This document shows positions 23,758 through 32,752 of a stretch of 56,078 nt of DNA, one piece after another (within the stretch, counting starts at the first letter, position 1; each line of letters begins with the position of its first letter). Position numbers and translations under genes: made by a program. Origin of the DNA: Micromonospora sp. KC213 (lineage in GTDB: Bacteria > Actinomycetota > Actinomycetes > Mycobacteriales > Micromonosporaceae); the NCBI RefSeq assembly GCF_004348325.1, contig NZ_SMKF01000017.1, forward strand, positions 1 to 56,078. Reading direction: 5' to 3'. Below the pieces are notes generated by a model. That model was given only the letters and a program-made list of their open reading frames with translations. It was not told the DNA's origin and did no database searches.

Positions 23758-25761
23758 ATGTTGACACAACGATGGGTGGCGGCCGCCGTGGTGGGCGCCA
23801 CGCTGGTGGGTACCACGATTACCTGGACCGCACGCAGCGGCGAAGCGACCGCGAAGATCGCCGCCCCACGGCCGGCGCGCGAACAGACCGTGACGCTCCT
23901 GACCGGCGACCGGATCATCGTCCACGGTGACAGCCGGCGCCTCGAGGTCGACCGGGCGCCGGGCCGCGAGAAGGCGAGTTTCCTGACCCGGTGGGAGCGC
24001 GGTGCCCTGCACGTGGTGCCGACGGACGCGGCGGCGCTGCTGGGCAGCGGCCGGCTGGACCCCCGGTTGTTCGACGTCACCCGCCTGCTCCGCGCGGGCG
24101 ACAACCCGCCGCTGGTCGTGGCGGGCGACGCGCGGCGGGTACGTCCGGAGGGGCGCGCCGCGCTCTGGCGGGACCTCGCCGCCGGCCGGCTCTCGACGGT
24201 CCGGTTGGACGAGCCGGCTCCGGTGGCCGCGATGCCGGACGCCGAGACGTACGAGCTCACGATTCGCTACCTGCACCGAAACGGCCGGCCCGCGACGGAC
24301 TACACCAGCTTCGCTCACGCGCTGGACGGGTCCGGCACCGAGACGCTGTACGACTCCAGCGGCACCGTCACGGTCCAGCTGCCGCGCGGTCGCTACCAGC
24401 TCGGCACGTTCATCCCCCACGCTGCGGACGATCCCTTCGCCGGCACCATGCTGGTGCAGCCGGTGGTGGAGCTGACCGGTCCGCGGACGGTCGTCATGGA
24501 CGCCCGGCTCGGCAAACCGGTGTCGGTCTCGGTGCCGGAGCCGGATGCGGTGCCGGGCGACGCGGTCATCGGGTACAGCACGAACGTGGCCGGGGAGGCC
24601 GTGGGCGGAGGCTTGATCGCCGGCAGCACCGAACGCCAGTACACCGCCCAGGTCGGTGCGCCCGCCGACGGGTTCACCGCGCTGGTCGCCGCCGGGTGGC
24701 GGCAGGCCGCCGAGGGCGACAGCGCGTACGCGTACCACCTGGCCTACTACCAGCACGGGCGGATGTGGACGGGCCTCGACCGCCACCCGACCCACCGGGA
24801 GCTGGCTACCGTACGGACCCGACAGGCGCAGACCGCCGCCGGGACCACGGGGCTCGTCGGCGCGTACTACGAGCTCCCCGGCGTACCGTGGGGCATGCGG
24901 TGGGCTCAGCCCGGCGCGGCCGGCCCCCTCCCGCGCGTCGCCACCGAGTACTACAACACCGACGCCGGCGTGCACTGGGAGGTCTTCGTCAGCGAGCAGC
25001 TAACCGGCGAGGACTACCCGACGACGCTGCAGTGGCACCACGCGGCACCGGTGGCGTACCGGCCGGGCCGCGTCTACCAGGAGGACTGGAACAAGGGCGT
25101 CTTCGCCCCGGTCTTCCCGCCGCGTGAGCATCCGACACTGTGGGTGACCCGGAGCGCCGACCTGATCATGGCCACGCCCTCGTGGTACGGGGATGCCGCC
25201 GGCCGGGACGGCTACGGCCCCGAGGACGCCACCTATTCGATGCGCCTCTACCAGGACGGCGAGCTGGTCGGCGAGTCGGACCGTCACTTCGGCGACTTCC
25301 CGGTGCCCGCCGAGCCTCGCCGGTACCGGCTGGAGATCGCCGCCACCCGGGGCCAGCCGCAGACGCTGTCCACCGAGATCGCGACTGCGTGGACGTTCGG
25401 CTCCGCGCACGTCGGAGGGGATACGCCGGTGGCGTTGCCGCTGTCGGCGGTGCGGTTCACGCCGGTGCTGGACGACCGCAACGCGGCGCCGGGTGGCCGG
25501 GCGTACCCGGTGCCGGTGGTGGTGTCGCCGCAGCCGGGTTCCGCGGCGGGCGCGCTGACGGAGCTGAGCGTCGACGTGTCGTACGACGACGGTGCCACCT
25601 GGCGCCGGGTCGAGGTGCGGCGCACCGGAACCGGTGGCACCGCCTGGCTGCGCCACCCGGCCGGTCCGGGCTACGTCTCGCTGCGCGCCACCGCAACCGA
25701 CAGCGAAGGCAACTCCGTCACCCAGACTGTCGTGCGCGCCTACCGGCTGCGCGCGGCGTGA
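23758..25761 (+). CDS. Secreted subtilase-like (S8) protein lacking the catalytic domain
   Basis: This 667-residue protein starts at ATG 23758 with a signal peptide/anchor (RWVAAAVVGATLVGTT). Residues about 40-115 match the propeptide of large actinomycete S8 peptidases (TVTLLTGDRIIVHG, then LDPRLFDVTRLL). In those proteins a catalytic domain of several hundred residues with Asp, His and Ser motifs would follow. Here the sequence goes directly to the C-terminal beta-rich region (YELTIRYLHRNGRPATD, TVTVQLPRGRYQLG). No DTG, HGT or GTSM motif is visible, so it cannot be a protease. It may act as an inhibitor, chaperone or surface-binding protein. An ECF sigma factor gene follows 74 bases downstream. 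Confidence 0.7.
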   Translation: MLTQRWVAAAVVGATLVGTTITWTARSGEATAKIAAPRPAREQTVTLLTGDRIIVHGDSRRLEVDRAPGREKASFLTRWERGALHVVPTDAAALLGSGRLDPRLFDVTRLLRAGDNPPLVVAGDARRVRPEGRAALWRDLAAGRLSTVRLDEPAPVAAMPDAETYELTIRYLHRNGRPATDYTSFAHALDGSGTETLYDSSGTVTVQLPRGRYQLGTFIPHAADDPFAGTMLVQPVVELTGPRTVVMDARLGKPVSVSVPEPDAVPGDAVIGYSTNVAGEAVGGGLIAGSTERQYTAQVGAPADGFTALVAAGWRQAAEGDSAYAYHLAYYQHGRMWTGLDRHPTHRELATVRTRQAQTAAGTTGLVGAYYELPGVPWGMRWAQPGAAGPLPRVATEYYNTDAGVHWEVFVSEQLTGEDYPTTLQWHHAAPVAYRPGRVYQEDWNKGVFAPVFPPREHPTLWVTRSADLIMATPSWYGDAAGRDGYGPEDATYSMRLYQDGELVGESDRHFGDFPVPAEPRRYRLEIAATRGQPQTLSTEIATAWTFGSAHVGGDTPVALPLSAVRFTPVLDDRNAAPGGRAYPVPVVVSPQPGSAAGALTELSVDVSYDDGATWRRVEVRRTGTGGTAWLRHPAGPGYVSLRATATDSEGNSVTQTVVRAYRLRAA

Positions 25762-25835
25762 CGGTCCGCGAACACCCCGCGGGTGATCGGCGAAAGCCCG
25801 ACAGCAGGCCACGGCGAGAGATGGGGGAGGCGGGC

Positions 25836-26420
25836 ATGTCGGTGCTCACCGAGGCATCGGACGCGGAGGTGATCGGTCGGGCGCGGCGGCAGCCGGAGGC
25901 GTTCGCCGCGCTGTTCGACCGGCACTACCGGAAGATCTACGCCTACGCCGCCCGGCGACTTGGTGCCGGCCTCGCCGACGACATCGCGGCGGAGACGTTC
26001 CTGATCGCCTTCGACCGGCGGGACGGCTACGACGGTACCCGGGCGGACGCCGGACCGTGGCTGTACGGCATCGCGGCCAACCTCATCGCCCGCCACGCCC
26101 GGGCTGAGGCCCGACACCTGCGCGCGTTGGCCCGCACCGGCGCCATCGGCGTGGTCGAGTGGGACGGCGACGCGGTCGCCGGCCGGCTCGACGCGGCGGC
26201 GGTGCGCGACCGGCTGGCGGAGGCGCTGGCCGCGCTGCCCGCACCCGAACGGGAGGTGCTGCTGCTGGTGGCGTGGGCCGGGCTGAGCTGCCAGGACGCC
26301 GCCACCGCCATGGACGTACCAGCCGGGACCGCCCGTTCCCGACTGCACCGGGCCCGTACCCAGATGCGGTCCGCCCTGGGCATGACCAACCCGAACCTCG
26401 ACCCGGAGGTGAACGAATAG
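25836..26420 (+). CDS. ECF RNA polymerase sigma factor
   Basis: The 194-residue sigma factor starts at ATG 25836, preferred over ATG 25821 because GGGGGAGG sits just before it. Region 2 is PEAFAALFDRHYRKIYAYAA and DDIAAETFLIAF (residues about 20-65). Region 4 has LPAPEREVLLLVAWAGLSC and the recognition helix DVPAGTARSRLHRAR. It is followed, with a one-base overlap of stop and start, by a CU044_5270-family membrane protein. That pairing is frequent in actinomycetes and probably supplies the sensor or anti-sigma function. Confidence 0.88.
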   Translation: MSVLTEASDAEVIGRARRQPEAFAALFDRHYRKIYAYAARRLGAGLADDIAAETFLIAFDRRDGYDGTRADAGPWLYGIAANLIARHARAEARHLRALARTGAIGVVEWDGDAVAGRLDAAAVRDRLAEALAALPAPEREVLLLVAWAGLSCQDAATAMDVPAGTARSRLHRARTQMRSALGMTNPNLDPEVNE

Positions 26421-27427
26421 TGGACGACCTGCAGATCCTGCGTGCGTTGGGCGGCCCTGACCCGGTACCCGAGCTGGATAGCGAGGCGCGGGCCCGCACC
26501 GCGCTCCTCGCCCTGGCCCAAGCCGCGCCGGCCATGCCGGCGCGCGCCGCCCGGCGTACCCGATGGGCGCGCCTGGGCTGGCGGATCGCGGTGCCGGCGG
26601 TCGCGGCGGCGGTCGCGGTCGGCGGCCTGGTGGTGGTGGAGACTTCCGGCCCGGTCACCCGGGACGGCCAGGTGGGCCCGGTGCTGCCGGGGCTGCCGGC
26701 TGCCAGGCCGGCCAACGCCGCGGAGGCCCTCGGGTACGCCGCGGACGCAGCCGCCAAGCGGCGTTTCACCAGGCCGCGGCCAGACCAGTGGTTGTACCTC
26801 GAGACACGAACGACGTCCGGCAAGGGGCCGGGCGGGTTCGTCGAAAGCGGTCCCTACGAGAGCCACACCGGCCGGGTGTGGCGCAGTATCGACGGCAAGC
26901 AGGTGGCCATCTACAAGGACGGCAAGCTCGTCACCCATCCCAGCGCCATGATGAGTTTCGGGTTCGACTACGCGACGCTCGCCAACCTGCCCCCCGATCC
27001 GGACGCGGTGCTGGCCTGGGTTCGTGACCAGGTCGGCGGCGTCGGCGGCGGCACCCGCGACGGCGAGGACGGGATCGCCTTCACCACGATCAATGCCATC
27101 GTGCGGGACAACCTGCTGCCGCCGGCCGTTGAGTCCGCGCTGTTCCGCGCGCTGGGCAAGCTCTCCGGCGTCACGCTGGTGCCCGACGCGGTCAACCTCG
27201 ACGGCCGGCCGGCCATCGCGGTCGCCCGGGTGCAGGACGGCTGGCTGCGGGACGAGATGCTGCTCGACCCGGAGACGTACCGGCTGATCGGCGAGCGGGC
27301 GGTGGCGATCGCCGACCACACCACCAACGCGCTCGACGGGAGCCGCCGGATCAGGAAGGGCACCATCCAGCGCCTCCTGGTGCGAAACGCCGCCGTGATA
27401 GTGGATGCCCCCGGCCAGACCAGCTGA
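26420..27427 (+). CDS. CU044_5270 family membrane-anchored protein
   Basis: A 335-residue protein from GTG 26420, overlapping the sigma factor stop (TAGTG). The N-terminal 50 residues (DLQILRALGGPDPVPELDSE) are cytoplasmic. One membrane helix follows (IAVPAVAAAVAVGGLVVVE, about residues 54-72), then an extracytoplasmic domain with YLETRTTSGKG and GRVWRSIDGK. This layout and the neighbour identify the CU044_5270 family, encoded next to ECF sigma factors. It is a plausible partner that controls the sigma factor, although no zinc anti-sigma motif is seen. Confidence 0.8.
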   Translation: MDDLQILRALGGPDPVPELDSEARARTALLALAQAAPAMPARAARRTRWARLGWRIAVPAVAAAVAVGGLVVVETSGPVTRDGQVGPVLPGLPAARPANAAEALGYAADAAAKRRFTRPRPDQWLYLETRTTSGKGPGGFVESGPYESHTGRVWRSIDGKQVAIYKDGKLVTHPSAMMSFGFDYATLANLPPDPDAVLAWVRDQVGGVGGGTRDGEDGIAFTTINAIVRDNLLPPAVESALFRALGKLSGVTLVPDAVNLDGRPAIAVARVQDGWLRDEMLLDPETYRLIGERAVAIADHTTNALDGSRRIRKGTIQRLLVRNAAVIVDAPGQTS

Positions 27428-27434
27428 CCCTGGC

Positions 27435-27468
27435 GCTCCCATGGTCAGGGTTTCCTGACCATGGGAGC
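27435..27468 (+). terminator. Strong hairpin terminator after the sigma operon
   Basis: GCTCCCATGGTCAGG (27435-27449) and CCTGACCATGGGAGC (27454-27468) make a perfect 15-bp stem with a four-base loop, eight bases after the CU044_5270 stop codon. Confidence 0.85.
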
Positions 27469-27475
27469 AGCGTAT

Positions 27476-27580
27476 TCCCAGGGTTTTGCGGGGTTGGCTG
27501 TCGAGAGTGGCAGCGATGAGGTCGAGGTCGTTGACGCTGTGTCGGGATAGTTCGGTGGTGCCACGGGCGCCGGCTTGGCA
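27476..27580 (-). pseudogene. C-terminal remnant of an IS30-family transposase
   Basis: On the minus strand one frame reads GTTELSRHSVNDLDLIAATL followed by DSQPRKTLG. This is the conserved tail of IS30-type transposases (consensus PKGTDLS...LNxRPRKTLG). Only about 35 residues remain and no inverted repeat ends were located. Confidence 0.6.
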
Positions 27581-27974
27581 CTCTCTCGCCGAGTCGCAGC
27601 AGGCCGTGGCCGACTGCCGCCGTCAGCGACACCCGCAACCGCGCCGTGAGCTCCGGCACCGCCACATCCTGGGCGAACCCCCCAACCGCCTGCCGCCGTA
27701 CCGCTTTCCGCTTCGCCCGCCCCGCGCGGACAACTCACCTCCGTCGGGACACCTCATCCGACCCGACCTACCCCACCACACCCGACAAACCAGCGACACA
27801 CCGCTACACAGTGGACAAACCTGGATTTTCAGGATCTGTATGCGGCGGGCGCATACCGCACAGCCACTTTCTGCGTTGGTGGTCGGTCTCGCTGAATGCC
27901 AGATTGATGGCCTGCTCCGACCGCTCGGGCGGAGTTCCTCACCGTCGTTTCCGACGCCAATCTGACTGGGAGCC
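27581..27974. other. Gene-free interval before the DoxX gene
   Basis: About 390 bases without a supportable gene. The frames are Pro/Arg/His-rich with no motifs, and local G+C falls around 27770-27860. No promoter consensus stands out. Confidence 0.35.
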
Positions 27975-27978
27975 ATGA

Positions 27979-28386
27979 ATGAATGCTCAGCGACTTACCG
28001 GACCGTTCCTGTCGGTCTTCCGCATCGTCATCGGACTGCTGTTCAGCTTCCATGGGCTGGGCGCGATCTTCGGCATCATGGGCCGCACCGAACCGGTCCC
28101 CTTCGGCGAGTGGCCCGGTTGGTGGGCAGGTCTCATCGAAATGGTCTGCGGCGCGCTCGTCCTGCTCGGCGCCGTTACCCGACCGGCCGCGATACTGGCC
28201 TCGGGAGCGATGGCGTACGCGTACTTCGTGGTGCACCAGCCGCAGGCGCTGTTCCCGACGCAGAACGGCGGCGTGGAGGCGGCCCTGTATGCGTGGGCAT
28301 TTTTGGCGGTCGCAGTGCTCGGTGCGGGGCCGTGGTCGATCGACGCGCTGTGGCACCGACGGTCGGCGGAGGTGGTTCCCGCCTGA
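27979..28386 (+). CDS. DoxX family membrane protein
   Basis: The 135-residue protein starts at ATG 27979, with GGGAG seven bases upstream (an overlapping ATG at 27975 is out of frame). Four membrane segments are visible: LSVFRIVIGLLFSFHGLGAI, LIEMVCGALVLLGAV, AAILASGAMAYAYFVVHQP and AALYAWAFLAVAVLG. The RIVIGLLFSFHG opening and the GW-rich loop before helix 2 are characteristic of DoxX proteins, which associate with quinone-linked or thiol-redox systems in the membrane. The neighbouring DUF3500 gene is over 100 bases downstream, so cotranscription is uncertain. Confidence 0.82.
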   Translation: MNAQRLTGPFLSVFRIVIGLLFSFHGLGAIFGIMGRTEPVPFGEWPGWWAGLIEMVCGALVLLGAVTRPAAILASGAMAYAYFVVHQPQALFPTQNGGVEAALYAWAFLAVAVLGAGPWSIDALWHRRSAEVVPA

Positions 28387-28501
28387 TGGTGACAGCGCCG
28401 GTTTCAACTGACCGCTGTTCCCCTTGCCCCTGCAGCCGACTCAACAATGCATTCCGTGCCCGGCCCGAGCCGGCGCCCACCAGAATGAGGAATTTTCGAC
28501 G

Positions 28502-29644
28502 ATGCAGTTGCCAGATCGGCCCCGAAAGCACGTTGATGGAGCGATGAAGGCTCTCCCGCGGCCATCGCGGGCGTCAGGCGGTCACGGACCGATGTTTCGC
28601 GTCGGGTCGGCGGTCGCTGCCGGCCTGCTGGTGCTCGGGTTGACGTCCGGCGCGGCTGCCACAACGCGGCCGGATGCCCGGACCACGTCGAGTTCGTCCG
28701 GCTCCGCCACCGCGAGGATCGTGGCGGCGGCGAACGCGTTCCTCCGCGTCCTCGATGACGCGGAGAGAGACGCTGTCCTTTTCGAACGTGGCGACACAGC
28801 GCAGCGGCAGCGGTGGTCCAACCTGCCGTCGCCGCTGTTCCAGCGCGCCGGGCTGATGGTCCGAGACCTTGACGAGCAGAAGGTCCTTGCCTTCCTGGCG
28901 GTTATGCGGGCGACGCTTAGCACCGAGGGCTACAGCCGCGTGATGGCAGCGCGGGCCGCCGACGACGTGCTGGCCGCCGGCAACACGACCGGGCTGGACT
29001 TCGGCAGCCAGTTCTTCTGGATTGCGATCATCGGGGAGCCGTCGGCAACCAAACCGTGGCAGTGGCAGTTCGGCGGTCACCATCTGACGGTCAACGCCAC
29101 CATCGAGGGCGACAAACTGTCCTTGACCCCCACCGTCCTAGGCGTCCAGCCGGGGACCTACACCGCCTCCGACGGCACCACCGTCCGTCCGCTTGGCGAC
29201 ATCACCGACAAGGCGTTCGCGCTGGTCAATCTCCTGCATGGCAGCGCAAGGGGCAGGGCCGTGCTCGGCGACACATACATCGATGTGGTGCTGGGCCCCG
29301 GACAGGACTGCCGTACCCTCTCGCCGGAAGGGCTACCGGGCTCGGCGATGACCGCCGCCCAGCGCGCCACGTTTCTCACACTGATCGACGAGTACAGCGG
29401 ACTGGCGCACAACCAGGCCGCCGCCGCCCGCCGCAAGCAGCTGAAGAAAGACCTGGCCGACACCTACTTCGCCTGGTACGGGCCGACGACACCGGGTAGC
29501 GCGGCTTACTTCCGGATCACCGGTCCGCATGTCGTCATCGAGTACGCCCCGAACAGCCTGGGCGGCGGCAATGGCAACCCGGCGAATCATACCCACGGTA
29601 TGTACCGCGACCCCACCAACGACTACGGTGGCACGGTCTGCTGA
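28502..29644 (+). CDS. DUF3500 family secreted protein
   Basis: This 380-residue protein starts at ATG 28502 (AGGA upstream) with a Tat/Sec-like export signal: basic residues, then VGSAVAAGLLVLGLTSGAAA (about residues 34-53). The mature part shows DUF3500 blocks: RWSNLPSPLFQRAGLMVRDL, GLDFGSQFFWIAIIGEPSA, QFGGHHLTVNATI, and a His-containing tail HTHGMYRDPTNDYGG. The family's function is not established. Its stop overlaps the start of the NicO-type exporter (TGATG), so the two are probably made together, and a periplasmic metal-related role is a reasonable guess. Confidence 0.82.
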   Translation: MQLPDRPRKHVDGAMKALPRPSRASGGHGPMFRVGSAVAAGLLVLGLTSGAAATTRPDARTTSSSSGSATARIVAAANAFLRVLDDAERDAVLFERGDTAQRQRWSNLPSPLFQRAGLMVRDLDEQKVLAFLAVMRATLSTEGYSRVMAARAADDVLAAGNTTGLDFGSQFFWIAIIGEPSATKPWQWQFGGHHLTVNATIEGDKLSLTPTVLGVQPGTYTASDGTTVRPLGDITDKAFALVNLLHGSARGRAVLGDTYIDVVLGPGQDCRTLSPEGLPGSAMTAAQRATFLTLIDEYSGLAHNQAAAARRKQLKKDLADTYFAWYGPTTPGSAAYFRITGPHVVIEYAPNSLGGGNGNPANHTHGMYRDPTNDYGGTVC

Positions 29645-31038
29645 TGAGGCGGCTCGGCGCGATCCTGTCCCTCATCACGGTCACCGCGCTCGCCGGTGTG
29701 CTGCTGCCGGCCGGTCCGGCGGCAGCACACCCGCTCGACGCCTACCTGCAGGTGGCTTATCTGGCCCCGGCGCCCCACACGATCGGCGTCGAACTCGCCA
29801 TCTACCCCGGCGTACTCGTCGCACCCGCCGCCCTCGCCGCCCTCGATCCCGACGCTGATCAGCAGATCACCGACCTCGAAGCCCGTGCCTATGGCGAACG
29901 CATCCTGGGATTCCTTGAGCTTCGCGCCGATGGACAGCCGCTGCGAGCCGTGCTGTCCAGGGTGGACGTGCCGCCATACCTGACCATCCAGGCCGGCTAC
30001 GGCACGATCCGCCTCCACGCCGAGGCCCGTGGCGCACCGTCCGCCGCGGGCACGCACGAGATCCTCTTCCGCAACGACCACGCCCCGGAAGGCGCCGCCT
30101 ACCAGGTCAACGCGACCGTCGGCAAAGACGGACCGGTCGTGCTGGGCGCCCAGCACCGTGACGCGACGCAGCAGCAGAGCCGCATCGCCTACCGCATCGA
30201 TACCGCGGCGGCATCCTCCTCGGTAGCTGCCACCGGCTCCCCGCACACCGCCGAGCAGGCCGGCCGCCTGCTCAGCATCCTTGAGTCACCAACGCTCTCG
30301 CTGACCGTGGTGCTGCTGGCGTTCGGCTTCGCCGCTCTCCTCGGCGCACTGCACGCCTTGACCCCCGGACATGCCAAGACCCTCATGGCGGCATACCTCG
30401 TCGGCAGCGGCGGCACCACCCGCAACGCGTTGACGCTCGGTGCCGTCGTCACCTTCACCCACACGGCGTCGGTCATCGGCATCGGCCTCGTCGCCCTGTT
30501 CGCGAGCCGCTTCCTCGTGCCCGGGATCCTCGTACCCATCCTGGAAACAGTCTCCGGCGCGCTCGTGCTCGCGATCGGACTGATACTCGTCAAGCAGCGC
30601 TGGTCCAGCATCAGGAACCGGACACACGGTCACGGTCACGCAGGCACCGGTGGTCCCCACACGCACAGCCACGGCGGACGGCCGCACACGCACGCTCTGC
30701 CGGCTGGCGGGGTCACCGCGCGCGGCCTCGTCGCCATGGGAGTCTCCGGCGGACTCATCCCCTGCCCCGAGGCACTCGGCGTCATGGTCCTGGCCGTCGG
30801 CGTCAACCGAACCGTTCTCGGCCTCGGCCTGATCTTCTCCTTCAGCCTCGGCCTTGCGGCGGTTCTGATGGGCCTCGGCATCATGTTGGTCCGATCCCGT
30901 CGGCTGATCGGCCGCTTCGAACACATCGGCAACCGCTGGACACATACCCTTCCTCTGGTCAGCGCTGTCGTGGTCACCGGGCTCGGTATCGGACTGCTCC
31001 TCCGCGCGTTCGACGCCGGTGTCCCGCCTCTGGCCTGA
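29644..31038 (+). CDS. NicO/RcnA-type nickel/cobalt exporter with N-terminal extracytoplasmic domain
   Basis: This 464-residue protein is coupled to DUF3500. A signal peptide (LITVTALAGVLLPAGPAAA) is followed by an exported domain of about 190 residues that contains an EF-like loop (DPDADQQITDLEA). The transporter part then begins, with LLGALHALTPGHAKTLMAAY, the His/Asp-type metal motif of the NicO family. A His-rich cytoplasmic loop (HGHGHAGTGGPHTHSHGG) and the second repeat GVSGGLIPCPEALGVMV follow. It likely exports Ni or Co, or delivers metal with DUF3500. Confidence 0.85.
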   Translation: MRRLGAILSLITVTALAGVLLPAGPAAAHPLDAYLQVAYLAPAPHTIGVELAIYPGVLVAPAALAALDPDADQQITDLEARAYGERILGFLELRADGQPLRAVLSRVDVPPYLTIQAGYGTIRLHAEARGAPSAAGTHEILFRNDHAPEGAAYQVNATVGKDGPVVLGAQHRDATQQQSRIAYRIDTAAASSSVAATGSPHTAEQAGRLLSILESPTLSLTVVLLAFGFAALLGALHALTPGHAKTLMAAYLVGSGGTTRNALTLGAVVTFTHTASVIGIGLVALFASRFLVPGILVPILETVSGALVLAIGLILVKQRWSSIRNRTHGHGHAGTGGPHTHSHGGRPHTHALPAGGVTARGLVAMGVSGGLIPCPEALGVMVLAVGVNRTVLGLGLIFSFSLGLAAVLMGLGIMLVRSRRLIGRFEHIGNRWTHTLPLVSAVVVTGLGIGLLLRAFDAGVPPLA

Positions 31039-31087
31039 CCGCCCTTGGCCGGAAACGGTACCTCGCAGCGGTGGACCCTGAAGGGCG

Positions 31088-32014
31088 TCAGGGGCGGGAA
31101 GAAGTCATCTCCTTGGCCGCTTCGCGGACCATCTCGCGTAGCCACTGGTGCGCCGGGTCGGTATCGAGACGCGGATGCCAGATCATTCCGTACGGGAAGG
31201 CATCGAACTCTTCCGGCGCTTCGACCAGCCGCAGCCGCGGATCCGTCACCTGGACCTCCGCCAGTCGGCGAGGAACTGTCGCCACGAGGGACGTGCCGGG
31301 CGTCGCGGTGATCGCCGCGCTGAAGAATGTCACCCGCAGCGCGGCTGTCCGGCTGCGGCCGTGGTTCTGCAACCACCGCTCGATCATCGGCTGCTCGTTC
31401 GAGATCAGCGTGATGACCACGTGGCGGGCGTCTAGGTAGTCGGACAGCGAGAAACGATCCTGGACAGGATGGTCGCGGTCCACCACACAGACGAGGTCGT
31501 CGGTGAAAAGTTGCTGCCAGCGCAGCGGGGCCGCCGGGTGGAGCACCGACAGGGCGAGTTCGGCACGGCCGCGTTCGAGGTCCGGGTAGCTGTTCTGATC
31601 CCGTGGCTCGATGCGGATCTCGAGGTTGGGTGCGGCCGTGTAGAGCCGGGGCAGCAGGTGCGGTCCCAGGGTCGCGGTGGTGTAGTCGGTGCCGACGATG
31701 CGCATGACGCCGGTGGCCGTGGCCGGGTCGAAGCCGCGTCCGGCGACGAGGTTCTCCAGGCGCGGCAGCAGGAGCCCCAGCTCGTGCCGCATCTCTCGCG
31801 CCCGCGGCGTCAGCTCGTAGTCGCCGCCGGACCGCACCAGGAGTTCGTCGCCGAATAGCACCCGCAACCGCTGCAGGGTGCGGCTCATCGACGACTGGCT
31901 CAGGTGGAACCGCACGGCGGCTCGGGACACGTGCCGCTCCTCGAGCAGCACGGCCAAGGCGCGCAGTTCCTGCAACAAGCCGAGGTGACTATGCTTCACG
32001 CGCATAGTATGCAT
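31088..32014 (-). CDS. LysR-family transcriptional regulator
   Basis: The 308-residue regulator begins at ATG 32014, six bases after AGGA. The N-terminal helix-turn-helix is LLEERHVSRAAVRFHLSQSS then MSRTLQRLRVLFGDELLVRS, a standard LysR DNA-binding domain. The rest is a type 2 periplasmic-binding-protein fold for an effector (MRIVGTDYTTATLGPHLLP), closest in feel to the NodD/nitroaromatic-type branch. It converges on the NicO gene and has no divergent partner, so its target is unclear. Confidence 0.88.
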   Translation of the reverse strand: MHTMRVKHSHLGLLQELRALAVLLEERHVSRAAVRFHLSQSSMSRTLQRLRVLFGDELLVRSGGDYELTPRAREMRHELGLLLPRLENLVAGRGFDPATATGVMRIVGTDYTTATLGPHLLPRLYTAAPNLEIRIEPRDQNSYPDLERGRAELALSVLHPAAPLRWQQLFTDDLVCVVDRDHPVQDRFSLSDYLDARHVVITLISNEQPMIERWLQNHGRSRTAALRVTFFSAAITATPGTSLVATVPRRLAEVQVTDPRLRLVEAPEEFDAFPYGMIWHPRLDTDPAHQWLREMVREAAKEMTSSRP

Positions 32015-32752
32015 GTGATCCTCGCGTCGGCGCTCGATCGCACGGGTCGGCATATCGGCGGGCAAGTGCGTCGGGCTGTGACGAAGGCGCAGATTCGTGA
32101 CACTTCGATGCGGGTCGATTTCGGGGCCCGCCGGCTCGGACCTTGACCGGGTAGAGCAAGGTTCTAGTTTCGCCTCTGCCGTCGACTATCCGGGCTTCCT
32201 GCCGGCAGGATTCCCGGCCGAGCTACGGGGTGACCTCAAGATTCGAAGGGTCACGGGACGTTCCCCCGGTGGACCACTCTGGGCTCAGCCCGAGCGTGTC
32301 GGTCACCAGGCCAGGCATGCTGTGGTGAGGGCGAACCCGCCGGTCTGATCCAGCAGCCCGGCGTCGGTCATCGCATCATCGACCTGATCGACCGGCTGCG
32401 GCAAAGCTGGACCAGCGAGCAACCCCGCTGACGGTGGACTGGAACTCCTACCCCGCGTCCGAGGTCGTTCGCATCTCATGCCGCAGCCAACGCGCGTCGC
32501 GCCTCCCACGGCTTATCACCATGCGTAGGTGGATCCCTCTGCCTCGACGGGCGAAGCTGGCCAAGCCATGACGGCGCCGAAACTCGCGAACAAAACCAGC
32601 CGGGTAACGTGTCAGTAACCCCGCTCCTGGGAGTGCCCTGACCCGCATACCCGCTGCTGGCCGCTACGATCGGCGTCGCACCGCCGGAGACCGCAACTCT
32701 GACGGGCGGGGTGCCTGACCCTGCTTCAGCGTCATGCATGAGTGACCCGTGG
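32015..32752. other. Gene-free interval of about 740 bp
   Basis: No supportable gene on either strand. Short frames (for example VGHRIIDLIDRLRQSWTS near 32365-32415) look like possible remnants, but no family was recognised. The LysR promoter must lie near 32015-32060, but no consensus can be singled out. Confidence 0.35.
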
